Of a stretch of DNA of 64,000 nucleotides, positions 40,323 through 50,076 are shown in pieces; the first letter of the stretch is position 1; every line of letters begins with the position of its first letter. Below the pieces are notes generated by a model. That model searched no databases. It was not told the DNA's origin and saw only the letters and a program-made list of their open reading frames with translations. A program made the translations under genes and the position numbers. Where the stretch lies: assembly GCA_947623465.1 (NCBI GenBank), contig CANQGU010000006.1, positions 1 through 64,000 on the forward strand. The letters are read 5' to 3'. The stretch comes from an uncultured Clostridia bacterium. Its GTDB lineage: Bacteria > Bacillota > Clostridia > TANB77 > CAG-508.

Positions 40323-41033
40323 ATGGAAAAAATTGGATTTATAGGAGCTTATGATAAAGCAAACTTTTTGATATATTTATCTAAATTATTAACAACATTA
40401 GGACATAAGGTTCTAGTAATAGATACAAGTGATGTACAAAAGATAAAATACATTGTACCAGCATTACATCCAACAAAGTCTTATATAACCTCATTTGAGG
40501 ACATAGATTTTGCAGTAGGGTTTGATTCATTAAGTGATGTAGAAAAGTATTTAGGATTAGTATATGATACAAATGACGATAACATTAAAGGCGAAAATAA
40601 AGATTTATATGATTATATCTTAATAGATATTGACAGTAGTGAAATGCTAGAAAAATTTGAAATACAAAAGCTAGAAAAAAATTACTTTTTAACTGCATTT
40701 GACATGTATTCATTAAAAAAAGGAATAAATATTTTTCGAAATTTAGTGGAGCCAATAACTTTAACAAGGATATTATTTTCTTATCAAGCTTCTAAAGTAG
40801 ACGAAGATTATTTGAATTTCATATCAATGACATACAAAATAAATTGGAAAGATTATAATATGTACTTTAGAATTTTAGGAGAAGACAACAAAGTATTTGA
40901 AGACAATCAAAGAATTGAAAAAATAAGATTTAGAAGGTTGAGTCCTGACTTTAAAAATACACTTGGTTATGTTGTACAAGATATTAATAAGTCAGAAAGT
41001 ATGATGAAAATAAAAAAGGCAATGAAAGATTGA
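40323..41033 (+). CDS. Degenerate ParA/CpaE-like protein (first of a pair)
   Basis: The 236-aa protein has the ParA/MinD-like start IGFIGAYDKANFLIYLSKLL followed by GHKVLVIDTSD, but the Walker A consensus KGGxGKT is replaced by a segment lacking the P-loop lysines. A later YDYILIDIDSSE resembles Walker B. ATP binding is therefore doubtful. It lies between cpaB and the second CpaE-like gene and probably has a structural or localising role in the Tad system. Confidence 0.72.
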   Translation: MEKIGFIGAYDKANFLIYLSKLLTTLGHKVLVIDTSDVQKIKYIVPALHPTKSYITSFEDIDFAVGFDSLSDVEKYLGLVYDTNDDNIKGENKDLYDYILIDIDSSEMLEKFEIQKLEKNYFLTAFDMYSLKKGINIFRNLVEPITLTRILFSYQASKVDEDYLNFISMTYKINWKDYNMYFRILGEDNKVFEDNQRIEKIRFRRLSPDFKNTLGYVVQDINKSESMMKIKKAMKD

Positions 41034-41044
41034 GGTGAAAAAAC

Positions 41045-41902
41045 ATGTCAATTATAACATTTTGGAATGGAACAGAAGATGAAGTAGGAACAACAACAAG
41101 TAGTATAGCATTTGCCACACAAGTTGCAATTGAACACAATATACGAGTACTTCTTATATCTACTTCATTAAATGATAGCACAATAAAAGATAGTTTTTGG
41201 CAAGAAAGCAAAAAAAAGTCGTTTGGAATTTTTACAGACAATCGTAGTAAAATGATTGAAAACAATGGATTAGAAGGACTAGACAGAGTAATAAGAAGTA
41301 ATAAAGTAACTCCAGAAGCAGTAAGAGATTATACAAAAATTGTATTAAAAAACAGATTAGAAATTTTGCTTGGCTTAGAAGGAACCGACGAAGCTATGCA
41401 AAAACAATATATGATTATGCAAGAAAAATATCCTCAAATAATGGAACTAGCTGATCATTACTATGATATGGTAATAGTTGATTTAGACAAAAAAATAAAA
41501 AATGCAACTAGATTAGAAATACTAAAAAAATCTCACATCGTAGTAACTATGGTTTCACAAAAAGCAAAATCAATACAAAAAATAAATGAATTAATAAAAC
41601 AAAACGATATATTAAATGAAGAAAACACTGTAATGACAATAGGCAAATATATGGATAATACAAGATATAATGCAAAAAACATTACAAGAAATTTACTTAA
41701 GAAAAGAGATATAATAAATACAATACCATATAACAATTTATTATTTGAAGCTACTCAAGAAGGAAAAATTATAGATTTATACTTTAATTTTATAAGATTA
41801 CGAGAAAAAGATGAAAACTATTATTTTGTAAAAGAAATAAAAAGATTATATGCAAACATAAAAGGAAAAATAGAAATATTACAAATGGAAAGAAAAATAT
41901 AG
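41045..41902 (+). CDS. CpaE-like MinD-family protein with a non-canonical P-loop
   Basis: This 285-aa protein begins SIITFWNGTEDEVGTTTSSIA, where the deviant Walker A of MinD/CpaE should be; both signature lysines are missing. Downstream it keeps VLLISTSLND and a YDMVIVDLDKKI Walker-B-like strand. CpaE/TadZ proteins localise Tad machines to cell sites and are often degenerate ATPases, which fits. A weak AGGTGA site precedes the ATG; spacing to the upstream gene is 11 nt. Confidence 0.75.
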   Translation: MSIITFWNGTEDEVGTTTSSIAFATQVAIEHNIRVLLISTSLNDSTIKDSFWQESKKKSFGIFTDNRSKMIENNGLEGLDRVIRSNKVTPEAVRDYTKIVLKNRLEILLGLEGTDEAMQKQYMIMQEKYPQIMELADHYYDMVIVDLDKKIKNATRLEILKKSHIVVTMVSQKAKSIQKINELIKQNDILNEENTVMTIGKYMDNTRYNAKNITRNLLKKRDIINTIPYNNLLFEATQEGKIIDLYFNFIRLREKDENYYFVKEIKRLYANIKGKIEILQMERKI

Positions 41903-41948
41903 CTAATTAATTAAAAGGACATAAGTTTTCTTTTAGGAGGAAAAAACA

Positions 41949-43948
41949 ATGACAATATCAAATGTAATACTTATAATGGTAGTTATGTGGATAGCTGCAT
42001 TAATAATATATTTTCATATAAAATCAAAAAAGAATGCAGAAGTCATAACCAAAATGGATGTTGATGACCAAACCTATACATTAGGACAAATGATTGAATT
42101 TGTAAAAAGAAGATTAGACGAAATTACAAAAATCAACTTATACGATATAGGTTTATCAGAAGAAGAATTAAAAAGAAGAAAAAGTAAAAAATACGAATTA
42201 AAAAAGGCATTAAAAGGATGTACGTATGGAGATGTAAACGATAAAAAATATGTTAAAGAATTAATATATGATTTATTAGCAAAAGAATATGGAGTTACTG
42301 AAATGAACATTTCTAAAGCAATTCCATTTGATATTCCATCACTTTTAACATCTCAAGATAAATTTGATATTTTAATATATATGTATAAAAAAGAATTTGG
42401 ATATGAAGCATTAAGTGAAATGATAAGAAAATATAAACTAGATGAATTTAAATATATCCAAGGAGAAACAAAACCATGTTATGTAATAACAGAGGACGAA
42501 ATAAATGACATTTTTGAAGAAGAAAATGTTGAATTAACATTTGCAGACAAATTAAATATAGTAGTACAAAGAATTTACCAACAATATAAAGGTTACTCAA
42601 GTATAGACGAAATTAGAGATATGAACATAGATGGTGTATCAGGTGGTGTATCAGGTTTACCTGAAAGCTTTATAAGCCAAGTTGCACAAACAGATTCAGC
42701 AGATTATCTATCTCAAATAGAAGAACACAAAGTACAACGTGCATGCGACAGTATATGGATAATGTTCCACCGGTAAATCAATAAGATTAGCATTTTTATC
42801 ATTTGGATCAGAGGCAGAACTAAAAAGAGTATGTCAAAATATATACAAATACAACAACCCAGGACAATTATCAGATACAAATGGTTACAAAATAAATGAA
42901 ATGAAAGATGGATCTCGTGTCGTTGTTGTTAGACCATCAATGTCGGAAACATGGGCATTTTTCGTAAGAAAATTTGACGTAAAACGTGCAACACTTGAAC
43001 AAATAGTATTATACCCGGGAAAAGAAGACACAATAAATCTTTTAAAATTCCTAGTAAAAGGAGCAAGAATAATATCATTAACAGGAGAGCAAGGTTGTGG
43101 TAAAACAACAATGCTTATGGCAATGATAGAAAACATATACGAAACAATGAACCTTCGTATTACAGAAACAGCGTTCGAGTTACACTTAAGAAAAATATAT
43201 CCAACACGTAACATTGTATCAATGCGTGAAACAGATACAATAGCCGGACAAGAATGTTTGGACGTTCAAAAGAAAACAGATGGTTCTGTAAACATAATCC
43301 GGAGAGGTTGCAACAGACCCCGTAGCATCTTGGATGATACAATCAGCCCAAGTTGCATCAAAATTCACATTATTTACTCACCACGCAAAAACATTTCCGG
43401 ATTTAGTAACAGCTTTAAGAAACTCAATGTTAAGAGCAGGAGTATTTAAAAACGAAAAAACAGCAGAAGAACAAGTTGTACAAGTATTAAACTTCGATAT
43501 TCACTTAGTAAAAGACTACAGAGGAAATCGTTACATAGAAAGAATCACAGAATGTATACCTGTAGAAAACAAAAATGAATACACATTTAACCACAGAATA
43601 GAAAAAACATTAGAAGGAAAATTTGATAAATTTTTCGATAATGCAACACATTATTTTATGAAAACAACAGACAAACAATTATATATCTACAGAAACATAT
43701 TAGAATATGTAGATGGAGAATATATAATAACAAATAAAATATCAGATAAAAACATTAGAGAAATGAGACTAAATATGACAGACACAGATGCTGAAGAATT
43801 TGACGAATTTGTTGCTAGACATTGGGGAGAAGAAAGTGTTTACAGAATGGAAGATGAAAGAAAACAAAAATCACAAAAAGCATCAAAATTAGCAAAATCA
43901 GGAACAACTAAAAAAAGAGGAAGACCTAGACTAGCAGAAGAACTTTAA
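41949..43948 (+). CDS. cpaF: CpaF/TadA-type secretion ATPase, read through two +1 shifts at CGG
   Basis: The motor ATPase of the Tad machine, unusual in carrying an N-terminal membrane span (about 5-22). Walker A is GEQGCGKTTML near residue 380. Breaks at 42771 and 43300 are healed by skipping one C, giving WIMFHGKSIRLAFLSFGSE and NIIGEVATDPVASWMIQ; the latter is the Walker B/Asp-box region and needs the glycine. The C-terminal THHAKTFPDLVTALRNSM is conserved. Restored length is about 665 aa with a basic AT-hook-like end (KKRGRPRL). AGGAGG precedes the start. Confidence 0.9.
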
Positions 43949-44008
43949 AAAATAGAATAAAAAAGATAAGCGTCTTATTACTTAAAAAAAGGAGGTGCAA
44001 AAAAAGAA

Positions 44009-45025
44009 ATGTCATCAAATATGCTACTTTATGTAATATATGCAGTTGCGGGAACATTTGCTGTAATTGTGGTTGCATACTTTATACTATCTAAAAAGAT
44101 GGGAAAGTCTGACTACCAACAAATAAAAAAATTAAGACAAGGTACCCAAAGCGAAGGATTTTCATTTGAAATATTATACCAAAAATTGTATATTACATAT
44201 TCAAAAATACCATTTATTAGAAATTACGTATTAAAACTTAGAAGAAGACTTGAAATTTTAAATATTGATGACGAATATGCAACTCGCCGTGATTCTGCCA
44301 AAATACTTACTAGAACATTACTTGTTTTAATACCAATAATGACTTTAAGTATAATACTTACACATACAAACCATTTATTGTTATCTATAATATTAATTTT
44401 TGAAATATTTATGTTAGATAACCTTATAGATGGTATGGTGGATAAGATGGACAACTCTTTATTAAAAGAACAGCTTGACTTTTTCGCAGAAATTAGACAT
44501 GCTTATCACGAATACAACATGGTAGAAGAAGCAATATACCAAATTTCACAAGATGACGAAAAAAATATTTCTAAACAGGGAGAAAAAATTTACGAAGTTT
44601 TAATTGCAAATGACCCTGAAACAGAACTAGAAAAATATTATGATGTTGCACCAAATAGTTATTTAAAAGAATTTGCAGGAGTTTCATATTTAACAAAAGA
44701 ATATGGAGATAGAAAAGTAGATAGATCTTCTTTATATTTAAAAAATGTAAACAATATAACAGAAGAAATGCAAATAGAAATTTTAAAAAGAGACAAAATA
44801 GACTACGTATTTCAGAGTTTATCACTTATATCTATAGTTCCGGTATTGGGATTAGAACCATTAAAAAATTGGGCAATTAGCAACTTTAGTTTCACTCAGA
44901 ATTTTTACTGTGGAAAAGGTGGCATGATGGTTCAAATATTAGTAATATTGCTAACAGTAATATGTTACTTATTACTTAGAAAATTAAAAAACAATGGATC
45001 AACAGATAAGAATAGGCGGAGCTAG
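44009..45025 (+). CDS. tadB: TadB-like inner-membrane platform protein (T2SSF type)
   Basis: A 338-aa membrane protein with spans at about 5-27, 105-145 and near the C-terminus. The central helical region EQLDFFAEIRHAYHEYNMVE resembles type II secretion F domains. Its last codons include CGG at 45017. If C45017 is skipped, as at the other sites, the frame continues into the downstream TadC-like gene and gives one protein of about 688 aa (44009-46076). AAGGAGGTG lies upstream of the ATG. Confidence 0.78.
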   Translation: MSSNMLLYVIYAVAGTFAVIVVAYFILSKKMGKSDYQQIKKLRQGTQSEGFSFEILYQKLYITYSKIPFIRNYVLKLRRRLEILNIDDEYATRRDSAKILTRTLLVLIPIMTLSIILTHTNHLLLSIILIFEIFMLDNLIDGMVDKMDNSLLKEQLDFFAEIRHAYHEYNMVEEAIYQISQDDEKNISKQGEKIYEVLIANDPETELEKYYDVAPNSYLKEFAGVSYLTKEYGDRKVDRSSLYLKNVNNITEEMQIEILKRDKIDYVFQSLSLISIVPVLGLEPLKNWAISNFSFTQNFYCGKGGMMVQILVILLTVICYLLLRKLKNNGSTDKNRRS

Positions 45026-46076
45026 AGAAAATCCATGGCAAGCCAAAGTATACAAAAACCCAATAGGAAAGAAAATAGTAGATGCATTTTTACCTAAAAA
45101 AGGTACAAAAGAATATTTAAAAGTTCAAAAGCTTTTAAAAGATTCAGCATCTAACCTTAAAATGGAATGGCTATATATAAATAGAATTGCAATAGCAATA
45201 GTAACATTTATTGTTTCTCTGTTATTATTTGTACAACTTCATAATGTTACTGTAAAATGGATATATGAAGAGCCAACAACAGATTATGATATAATGGGTG
45301 GACTTACAGGTTCAGAATTAGAAGAAGCTCAAAAACTTACAGAAAGTGATAATAAATTTCTAGATAAATTTAGAGGAAATAAAGAAACAACAGTAGATGA
45401 TATACAAAAAGCAATGGAAATTTCAGAAGATTATATTGATGCAGATGAAGAAGATATTGAAAAAGCAGCCCAAAGGGTATATGACAAATTACAAAAAATA
45501 AACAAAGAATATTTAGGATGGTTCGAAGTATTGCTATCAGTAGCATTTACAATCATTGCATATATGGGACCAATATGGATAATGTATTTCCAATTAAAAA
45601 TGAGGTTAATGGAAATGGAAGACGAGGTAATGCAATTCCAAACAATAATATTAATGCTAATGAGAATAGAGCGTGTAAATGTTGAAATCATTTTAGAGTG
45701 GCTAGAAAGATATGCAAATATATTTAAAGAACCAATAGCAAGATGTGTGAACAACTATGAAGCAGGAGCTTGGGAAGCTTTAGAGGTACTTAAAAACGAA
45801 ACAAATTACCAACAATTTATAAGAATAGTAGAAAGCTTGCAAGCAGCTGTGGAAAAAATACCAATTAGAGATGCATTTGATGAGCTAGATACAGAAAGAG
45901 ATTATTACCAAGCAAAAAGACGTGAATCAAATGACAGATTAATTGCTAGAAAAGCTATGATAGGAAAAGTTATTGGATTTGCACCAATGGTTGTTATGTT
46001 TGTTGGATACTTGATAGTACCATTAGTATTTATAGGATTAACAAGTATGACAAGTTCAATGGCAAGTTTAGAATAA
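44994..46076 (+). CDS. tadC: TadC-like platform protein, possibly the C-terminal half of a TadB-TadC fusion
   Basis: Contains a T2SSF-type domain with spans around 65-82, 182-205 and 330-352 and the phrases EVMQFQTIILMLMRIERVNV and GKVIGFAPMVVMFVGYLIVP. The ATG at 44994 overlaps the upstream gene by 32 nt and has no ribosome site. This favours translation through the CGG at 45017 (skipping C45017 gives NRGARENPWQAK). The acidic segment at about 95-150 inserts between the first two spans. Independent initiation cannot be excluded. Confidence 0.78.
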   Translation: MDQQIRIGGARENPWQAKVYKNPIGKKIVDAFLPKKGTKEYLKVQKLLKDSASNLKMEWLYINRIAIAIVTFIVSLLLFVQLHNVTVKWIYEEPTTDYDIMGGLTGSELEEAQKLTESDNKFLDKFRGNKETTVDDIQKAMEISEDYIDADEEDIEKAAQRVYDKLQKINKEYLGWFEVLLSVAFTIIAYMGPIWIMYFQLKMRLMEMEDEVMQFQTIILMLMRIERVNVEIILEWLERYANIFKEPIARCVNNYEAGAWEALEVLKNETNYQQFIRIVESLQAAVEKIPIRDAFDELDTERDYYQAKRRESNDRLIARKAMIGKVIGFAPMVVMFVGYLIVPLVFIGLTSMTSSMASLE

Positions 46077-46092
46077 AAAAGAAGGTGATATT

Positions 46093-46956
46093 TTGGAAAA
46101 CGCATCAAAGGCCCTACTAATTGCGGGAAGTGTATTAATTGCAATTTTAATTTTATCTCTACTTGTTTATGCTTTTAATGTATTTTCTGAATATCAAACT
46201 TCAAAAGATGAGTTGGATTTAATAGAAGATATATCAAAATTTAATGAACAATTTACAAATTACGATAGAGATAATGTTAGAGGTTATGAATTAATTTCAT
46301 TTGTAAACCAAGTTATAGATTATAACAAAAGAAGAACTAACGCAGAAGGTGCTGTTGGAGAAGATAAATATACTCCGGTTACAGTTGATATCGTTATAGA
46401 TCAACCTGGAGAAGATAAAAATCGTAAAAGTTTAACTAAAGACGATAACATCCAAGCATTTACGAACAACATGTATAAGATTGACGCTACTAAAAGAGGA
46501 ACCTTTGGAGATAAATTAGATGACATGCAAAAGATTGAAGGAATTTTTGGAGGAGCGACTGCTGCTACAAATTTAGCAAAAAGTTATAATGAAATATATT
46601 ATCCTTTAAGTGGTAAAGAAACTACGCCTGATGAAATTAAATTAAAGTGGGTATCTTCTGTAAAATTATTCAATAATTATTGCGAAGATAATAGTCTTGA
46701 TATAGAAATTAAAGATGATATAAAAGATATAGAAACAGAGAAACTAAAAGCAGAGCTTGGAACAGCAGATAGAGATAGCGACAATATAAAATTAAGCCGA
46801 TATAATAATAAAACTATCAAAGAGGCTATAAGTAAATATTATGAATATATGCAATTTAAAAGATGTGTATTTATATCTGATTCTAATGCAATACAATATG
46901 ATGATGTATCTGGAAGAATTAAATATATGAAATTTACTTTTAATAAAATAGAATAG
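46093..46956 (+). CDS. Pilin-like MENASKAL-family protein 1 (large)
   Basis: A 287-aa protein starting with TTG: MENASKALLIAGSVLIAILI, a leaderless hydrophobic helix like the N-terminal half of type IV pilin alpha-1. The globular part continues with EDISKFNEQFTNYD and ELISFVNQVIDYNKR, shared in outline with the next proteins. No cleavable prepilin leader precedes the helix. GAAGGTGA precedes the start. First and largest of five paralogues sharing this N-terminus; probably a pilus or pseudopilus subunit by position. Confidence 0.78.
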   Translation: MENASKALLIAGSVLIAILILSLLVYAFNVFSEYQTSKDELDLIEDISKFNEQFTNYDRDNVRGYELISFVNQVIDYNKRRTNAEGAVGEDKYTPVTVDIVIDQPGEDKNRKSLTKDDNIQAFTNNMYKIDATKRGTFGDKLDDMQKIEGIFGGATAATNLAKSYNEIYYPLSGKETTPDEIKLKWVSSVKLFNNYCEDNSLDIEIKDDIKDIETEKLKAELGTADRDSDNIKLSRYNNKTIKEAISKYYEYMQFKRCVFISDSNAIQYDDVSGRIKYMKFTFNKIE

Positions 46957-46965
46957 GAGTAAAAT

Positions 46966-47430
46966 ATGGAAAATGCATCAAAAGCGCTATTAATTGCAGG
47001 TAGTGTTTTAATAGGTATATTATTATTAACACTTTTTGTGTATTTATATACTCAATTATCTGAAAATGCATCTAATGTATATTCAACAATTGATCATGCT
47101 GAAATTTCAAAATTTAATCAAAAATTTTTAAATTATAAAGGCAGAGGAATAGATATTATTGGACATGATGATAGTGGAACCCCAATAACTAATCCACTAA
47201 CAATTCAAGATGTTGTAACAATAGTTAATATGGCAAAAGATAATAATAAAGAACAGAGAAAACAAGTTACTATTAACGTAAAAGTAGATGGAAGTGAGTG
47301 GACGACAAAAACAAATTTAGAAAATGAAATATTAAACAACCTAGAGAATAAATACAAATGTAATGAAGTTAACATAGATCCTGAAACTGAATTGGTTAAT
47401 AGTGTAGAGATACAAAAAATTACACCATAA
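46966..47430 (+). CDS. Pilin-like MENASKAL-family protein 2
   Basis: A 154-aa paralogue beginning MENASKALLIAGSVLIGILL, followed by AEISKFNQKFLNYKGRG and QDVVTIVNMAKDNN. The F-N-x-K/Q-F-x-x-Y motif just after the helix and a D-V-x-x-x-V-N motif are shared with paralogue 1. A TAGGAG site precedes the ATG 9 nt after the previous stop. Confidence 0.78.
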   Translation: MENASKALLIAGSVLIGILLLTLFVYLYTQLSENASNVYSTIDHAEISKFNQKFLNYKGRGIDIIGHDDSGTPITNPLTIQDVVTIVNMAKDNNKEQRKQVTINVKVDGSEWTTKTNLENEILNNLENKYKCNEVNIDPETELVNSVEIQKITP

Positions 47431-47471
47431 ATTATAAGTCAAATAAAAATATAAAAGGAAAAAATAAAAAT

Positions 47472-47903
47472 ATGAAAAAAACATTAATTTTTATATTATG
47501 TTTAATAATTATAATCATATCAGTATTTTGTATAAAATACCAAAAATATAAAAATGAACACAGCGAAATTGTAAAAGAAAATTTAGAATATGAAATGTAT
47601 TTAAATAAAGAAGTTCTTGGAACAGATTTAACAACTGTAATAAACAGAGCAATAGATAACAATGAAAGAAATTCGGTTTTAAAAAATGAAGAAGGTTTTT
47701 ATATAGAAAATGATACAAACTCAATACTTATAGATATAAAAATGTTAGATGAAGATAAAACTTACAAAATGGAAACATTTTATAATAACGAAATGGAAAC
47801 TTTTACACAGCTTTATGAATTAATTAAATTTGAATGTACAAAAATAGATTACAACAAATCAGGAAAGGTAAGTTATATGTTATTTGAACAAAAGACTACC
47901 TAA
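47472..47903 (+). CDS. Small anchored protein of the pilin cluster
   Basis: A 143-aa protein with a hydrophobic N-terminus (about 4-21) starting MKKTLIFILCLIIIIISVFC rather than MENASKAL. The segment GTDLTTVINRAIDNNER resembles the D-V-x-x-x-V-N motif of its neighbours, so it may be a divergent minor pilin or assembly factor. A cysteine at the end of the hydrophobic stretch (residue 20) could be a lipobox but the context is atypical. Confidence 0.65.
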   Translation: MKKTLIFILCLIIIIISVFCIKYQKYKNEHSEIVKENLEYEMYLNKEVLGTDLTTVINRAIDNNERNSVLKNEEGFYIENDTNSILIDIKMLDEDKTYKMETFYNNEMETFTQLYELIKFECTKIDYNKSGKVSYMLFEQKTT

Positions 47904-48014
47904 AATTAATATAAGTTTTTAATGTTAGATAAAGAAAATTATCCATAAAATTTGATTTATCTATAAATATAAAATAAAAAAATATAAAATATAAAATTAA
48001 AGGAGGAATTTATT

Positions 48015-48464
48015 ATGGAAAACGCTTCAAAAGCATTAATCATAGCAGGAGCAATTTTATTATCAATATTATTAATTTCATTAGGTATTATGGTATACCA
48101 AAATGCGAAAGGAACAATTGATGATGCAAATTTAAATACAGAGGAGGCACAAAATTTTAATACTAAAATATCACAATATTGTGGAAATAAAAAATCTGCT
48201 ACAGATATGAATGCATTAATGAGTGCAATTGCAGCATCTAATGGTGCTCAAAGTAAATTAGCATCAAATGAACAACATTATATAGGAATAACTTTAAGTG
48301 GAGGTAGCGCATATCATACAGGATCTTCATTAACTGCAGAAGCAATTCAAAATAACAAAACAGGTGTAAAATATCCAACTTTTCAAAATGGAACAACATT
48401 TACTGCTGAATATTCTACAGGTGCAGATGGTTACATAAATTTAGTTGAGATAGAGGAAAAATAA
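48015..48464 (+). CDS. Pilin-like MENASKAL-family protein 3
   Basis: A 149-aa paralogue beginning MENASKALIIAGAILLSILL, with EEAQNFNTKISQYCGN and TDMNALMSAIAASN following in the shared order. The C-terminal region is Ser/Gly/Thr-rich and low in charge, as expected for an exposed subunit. AAAGGAGG precedes the ATG. The strong ribosome site suggests a major subunit, but this is inference. Confidence 0.78.
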   Translation: MENASKALIIAGAILLSILLISLGIMVYQNAKGTIDDANLNTEEAQNFNTKISQYCGNKKSATDMNALMSAIAASNGAQSKLASNEQHYIGITLSGGSAYHTGSSLTAEAIQNNKTGVKYPTFQNGTTFTAEYSTGADGYINLVEIEEK

Positions 48465-48496
48465 TTATAAAACAATTTCATTTATGGAGGTAATAA

Positions 48497-48904
48497 ATGG
48501 AAAATGCGTCAAAAGCTTTAATACTTGCAGGTGCAATTTTAATTGCAATAATGCTTGTATCTTTAGGTGTATTATTATTTAACAATGTTGGAGGAGCTGC
48601 AAAAAAAGCAGTAGATATGGATGAACAAGAAATATCCAATTTCAACTCGAAAATTACACCATATTTAGGTGAAAGTGTTCCGGGATCGCAAGTTAACGCT
48701 TTATTACAATATTGTGTATCTGTAAATATTTCTGCAAATAAATCTGGAGAAACATATAAAGCTATAACAGTGTATGACAAAAGTGGAGCAGCTATAGTTT
48801 CTTCATCTAGTAAAAATTATACCAAAGTAATAACAGGAACATATTATAAAGTAAATGGTACAAACGATTCAAACGGATTAATTACAACTATTAACATAGA
48901 ATAA
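48497..48904 (+). CDS. Pilin-like MENASKAL-family protein 4
   Basis: A 135-aa paralogue beginning MENASKALILAGAILIAIML. The shared motifs are QEISNFNSKITPYLGE and SQVNALLQYCVSVN. It has a short beta-rich C-terminal part. A GGAGG site precedes the ATG. Closest in length and motif to paralogue 3. Confidence 0.78.
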   Translation: MENASKALILAGAILIAIMLVSLGVLLFNNVGGAAKKAVDMDEQEISNFNSKITPYLGESVPGSQVNALLQYCVSVNISANKSGETYKAITVYDKSGAAIVSSSSKNYTKVITGTYYKVNGTNDSNGLITTINIE

Positions 48905-48932
48905 TAGAAATAAAATAAAAAGGAGGTATACT

Positions 48933-49484
48933 ATGGAAAATGCATCAGAAGCATTAATAATGGCAGGACAAGTTTTGTTATTTATTATAGCACTTACTAT
49001 ATGTATATCTTCTTTTACAAATTTAAGAGCAGAAGCAGATGTTTTAATAGGTAAAGATGAAACAGTAGAAATGGCAAAAGATGGAGATCAATATATAAAC
49101 TATATGCAAAGTAAAGAAAATAATTCTATTAGAACTGTAGACGCAAGTGCTGTGGTTTCTTCTATGTATAGAATTCTAAAAGGAGATTATACAATATATT
49201 TAAAATTAAAAAGTTATAATGGCTTGAAGAGAGAATTTATTAATATAACACCAGCCGAATATAATACTAAATATATAAATAAAGGTGAAGAAATAATAAA
49301 AATCAAAATAGGTAGAGATACAAATGAAAAAATAAGTAGTGTTTTAAATGAAGGTGGACTGTATGACTACATAAAAGATAAAAAATTTAGTGAATATTTA
49401 GGAGAATATAAAGAATCCACTGGTGGAGCTGTTTCAAGTGCAGAGAAGCAAACTAAAAGAATTATAACTTATATAGAATTATAA
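48933..49484 (+). CDS. Pilin-like MENASEAL-family protein 5 (divergent)
   Basis: A 183-aa paralogue beginning MENASEALIMAGQVLLFIIA. The helix is less regular and the F-N-x-K motif after it is lost (QYINYMQSKENN instead), so it may be a minor or tip-associated subunit. DASAVVSSMYRILKGD stands in place of the D-V-x-x-x-V-N motif. AAGGAGG precedes the ATG. Confidence 0.75.
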   Translation: MENASEALIMAGQVLLFIIALTICISSFTNLRAEADVLIGKDETVEMAKDGDQYINYMQSKENNSIRTVDASAVVSSMYRILKGDYTIYLKLKSYNGLKREFINITPAEYNTKYINKGEEIIKIKIGRDTNEKISSVLNEGGLYDYIKDKKFSEYLGEYKESTGGAVSSAEKQTKRIITYIEL

Positions 49485-49504
49485 CCATAAAAATAAAAAA
49501 ATAT

Positions 49505-49533
49505 TTGCAAATTATGTAGAAAAATGATATAAT
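49505..49533 (+). promoter_or_regulatory. Internal promoter in the pilin cluster
   Basis: TTGCAA at 49505-49510 and a perfect TATAAT at 49528-49533 with a 17-nt spacer. It would express the last two genes of the locus separately. Confidence 0.8.
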
Positions 49534-49575
49534 AGTGTTAATTTGAATATTTTTTTATGAAAGGAAGGAAATATT

Positions 49576-50064
49576 ATGGCATTAGGTGATAGTTTTATGA
49601 CAGGAATAGCATTACTTGCTGCTTGTGCAATAATGTTAATAGCACCTGTAATTATGATAGCAGATAAAACAGATAGCATGACACAATCTTCAATACAAAC
49701 AGAAACAACAAATTTTACAAATAATATAATAACAAAAGGAGAAATAACACAAGAAGATTATGATAATTTTGTTTTAACTTTATCTTCTCATGAATTAGCA
49801 TGGGATTTAGAACTTACAGTTCAAAAACAAGATGTAAATCCAGTTAAAAAAAGTAGTGGAGATACAAATATAGGAGATGGAGCATCTACAATTTATTATA
49901 CAACACAAATTGTAGAAAACTTACCATTTAAATTAAACGAAGGGGATTTAGTATCAACAAAAGTAAAGAGCAAGAGTGAAACTATATTTTCACAATTAAC
50001 AGGTGCAGACTCTAAATTAATTGCAGAAGAAGCAGGTATGTGTACATATAGTGGAACAAACTAA
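49576..50064 (+). CDS. Small signal-anchored protein of the pilin cluster
   Basis: A 162-aa protein with an N-terminal hydrophobic helix (about 8-27: TGIALLAACAIMLIAPVIMI) and a polar exterior part containing STIYYTTQIVENLPF. It does not share the MENASKAL start. No known domain was recognised; by position it may be a minor pilin or TadE-like factor. AAGGAAGG precedes the ATG and a dedicated promoter lies upstream. Confidence 0.68.
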   Translation: MALGDSFMTGIALLAACAIMLIAPVIMIADKTDSMTQSSIQTETTNFTNNIITKGEITQEDYDNFVLTLSSHELAWDLELTVQKQDVNPVKKSSGDTNIGDGASTIYYTTQIVENLPFKLNEGDLVSTKVKSKSETIFSQLTGADSKLIAEEAGMCTYSGTN

Positions 50065-50076
50065 GAGGGGAAGAAT

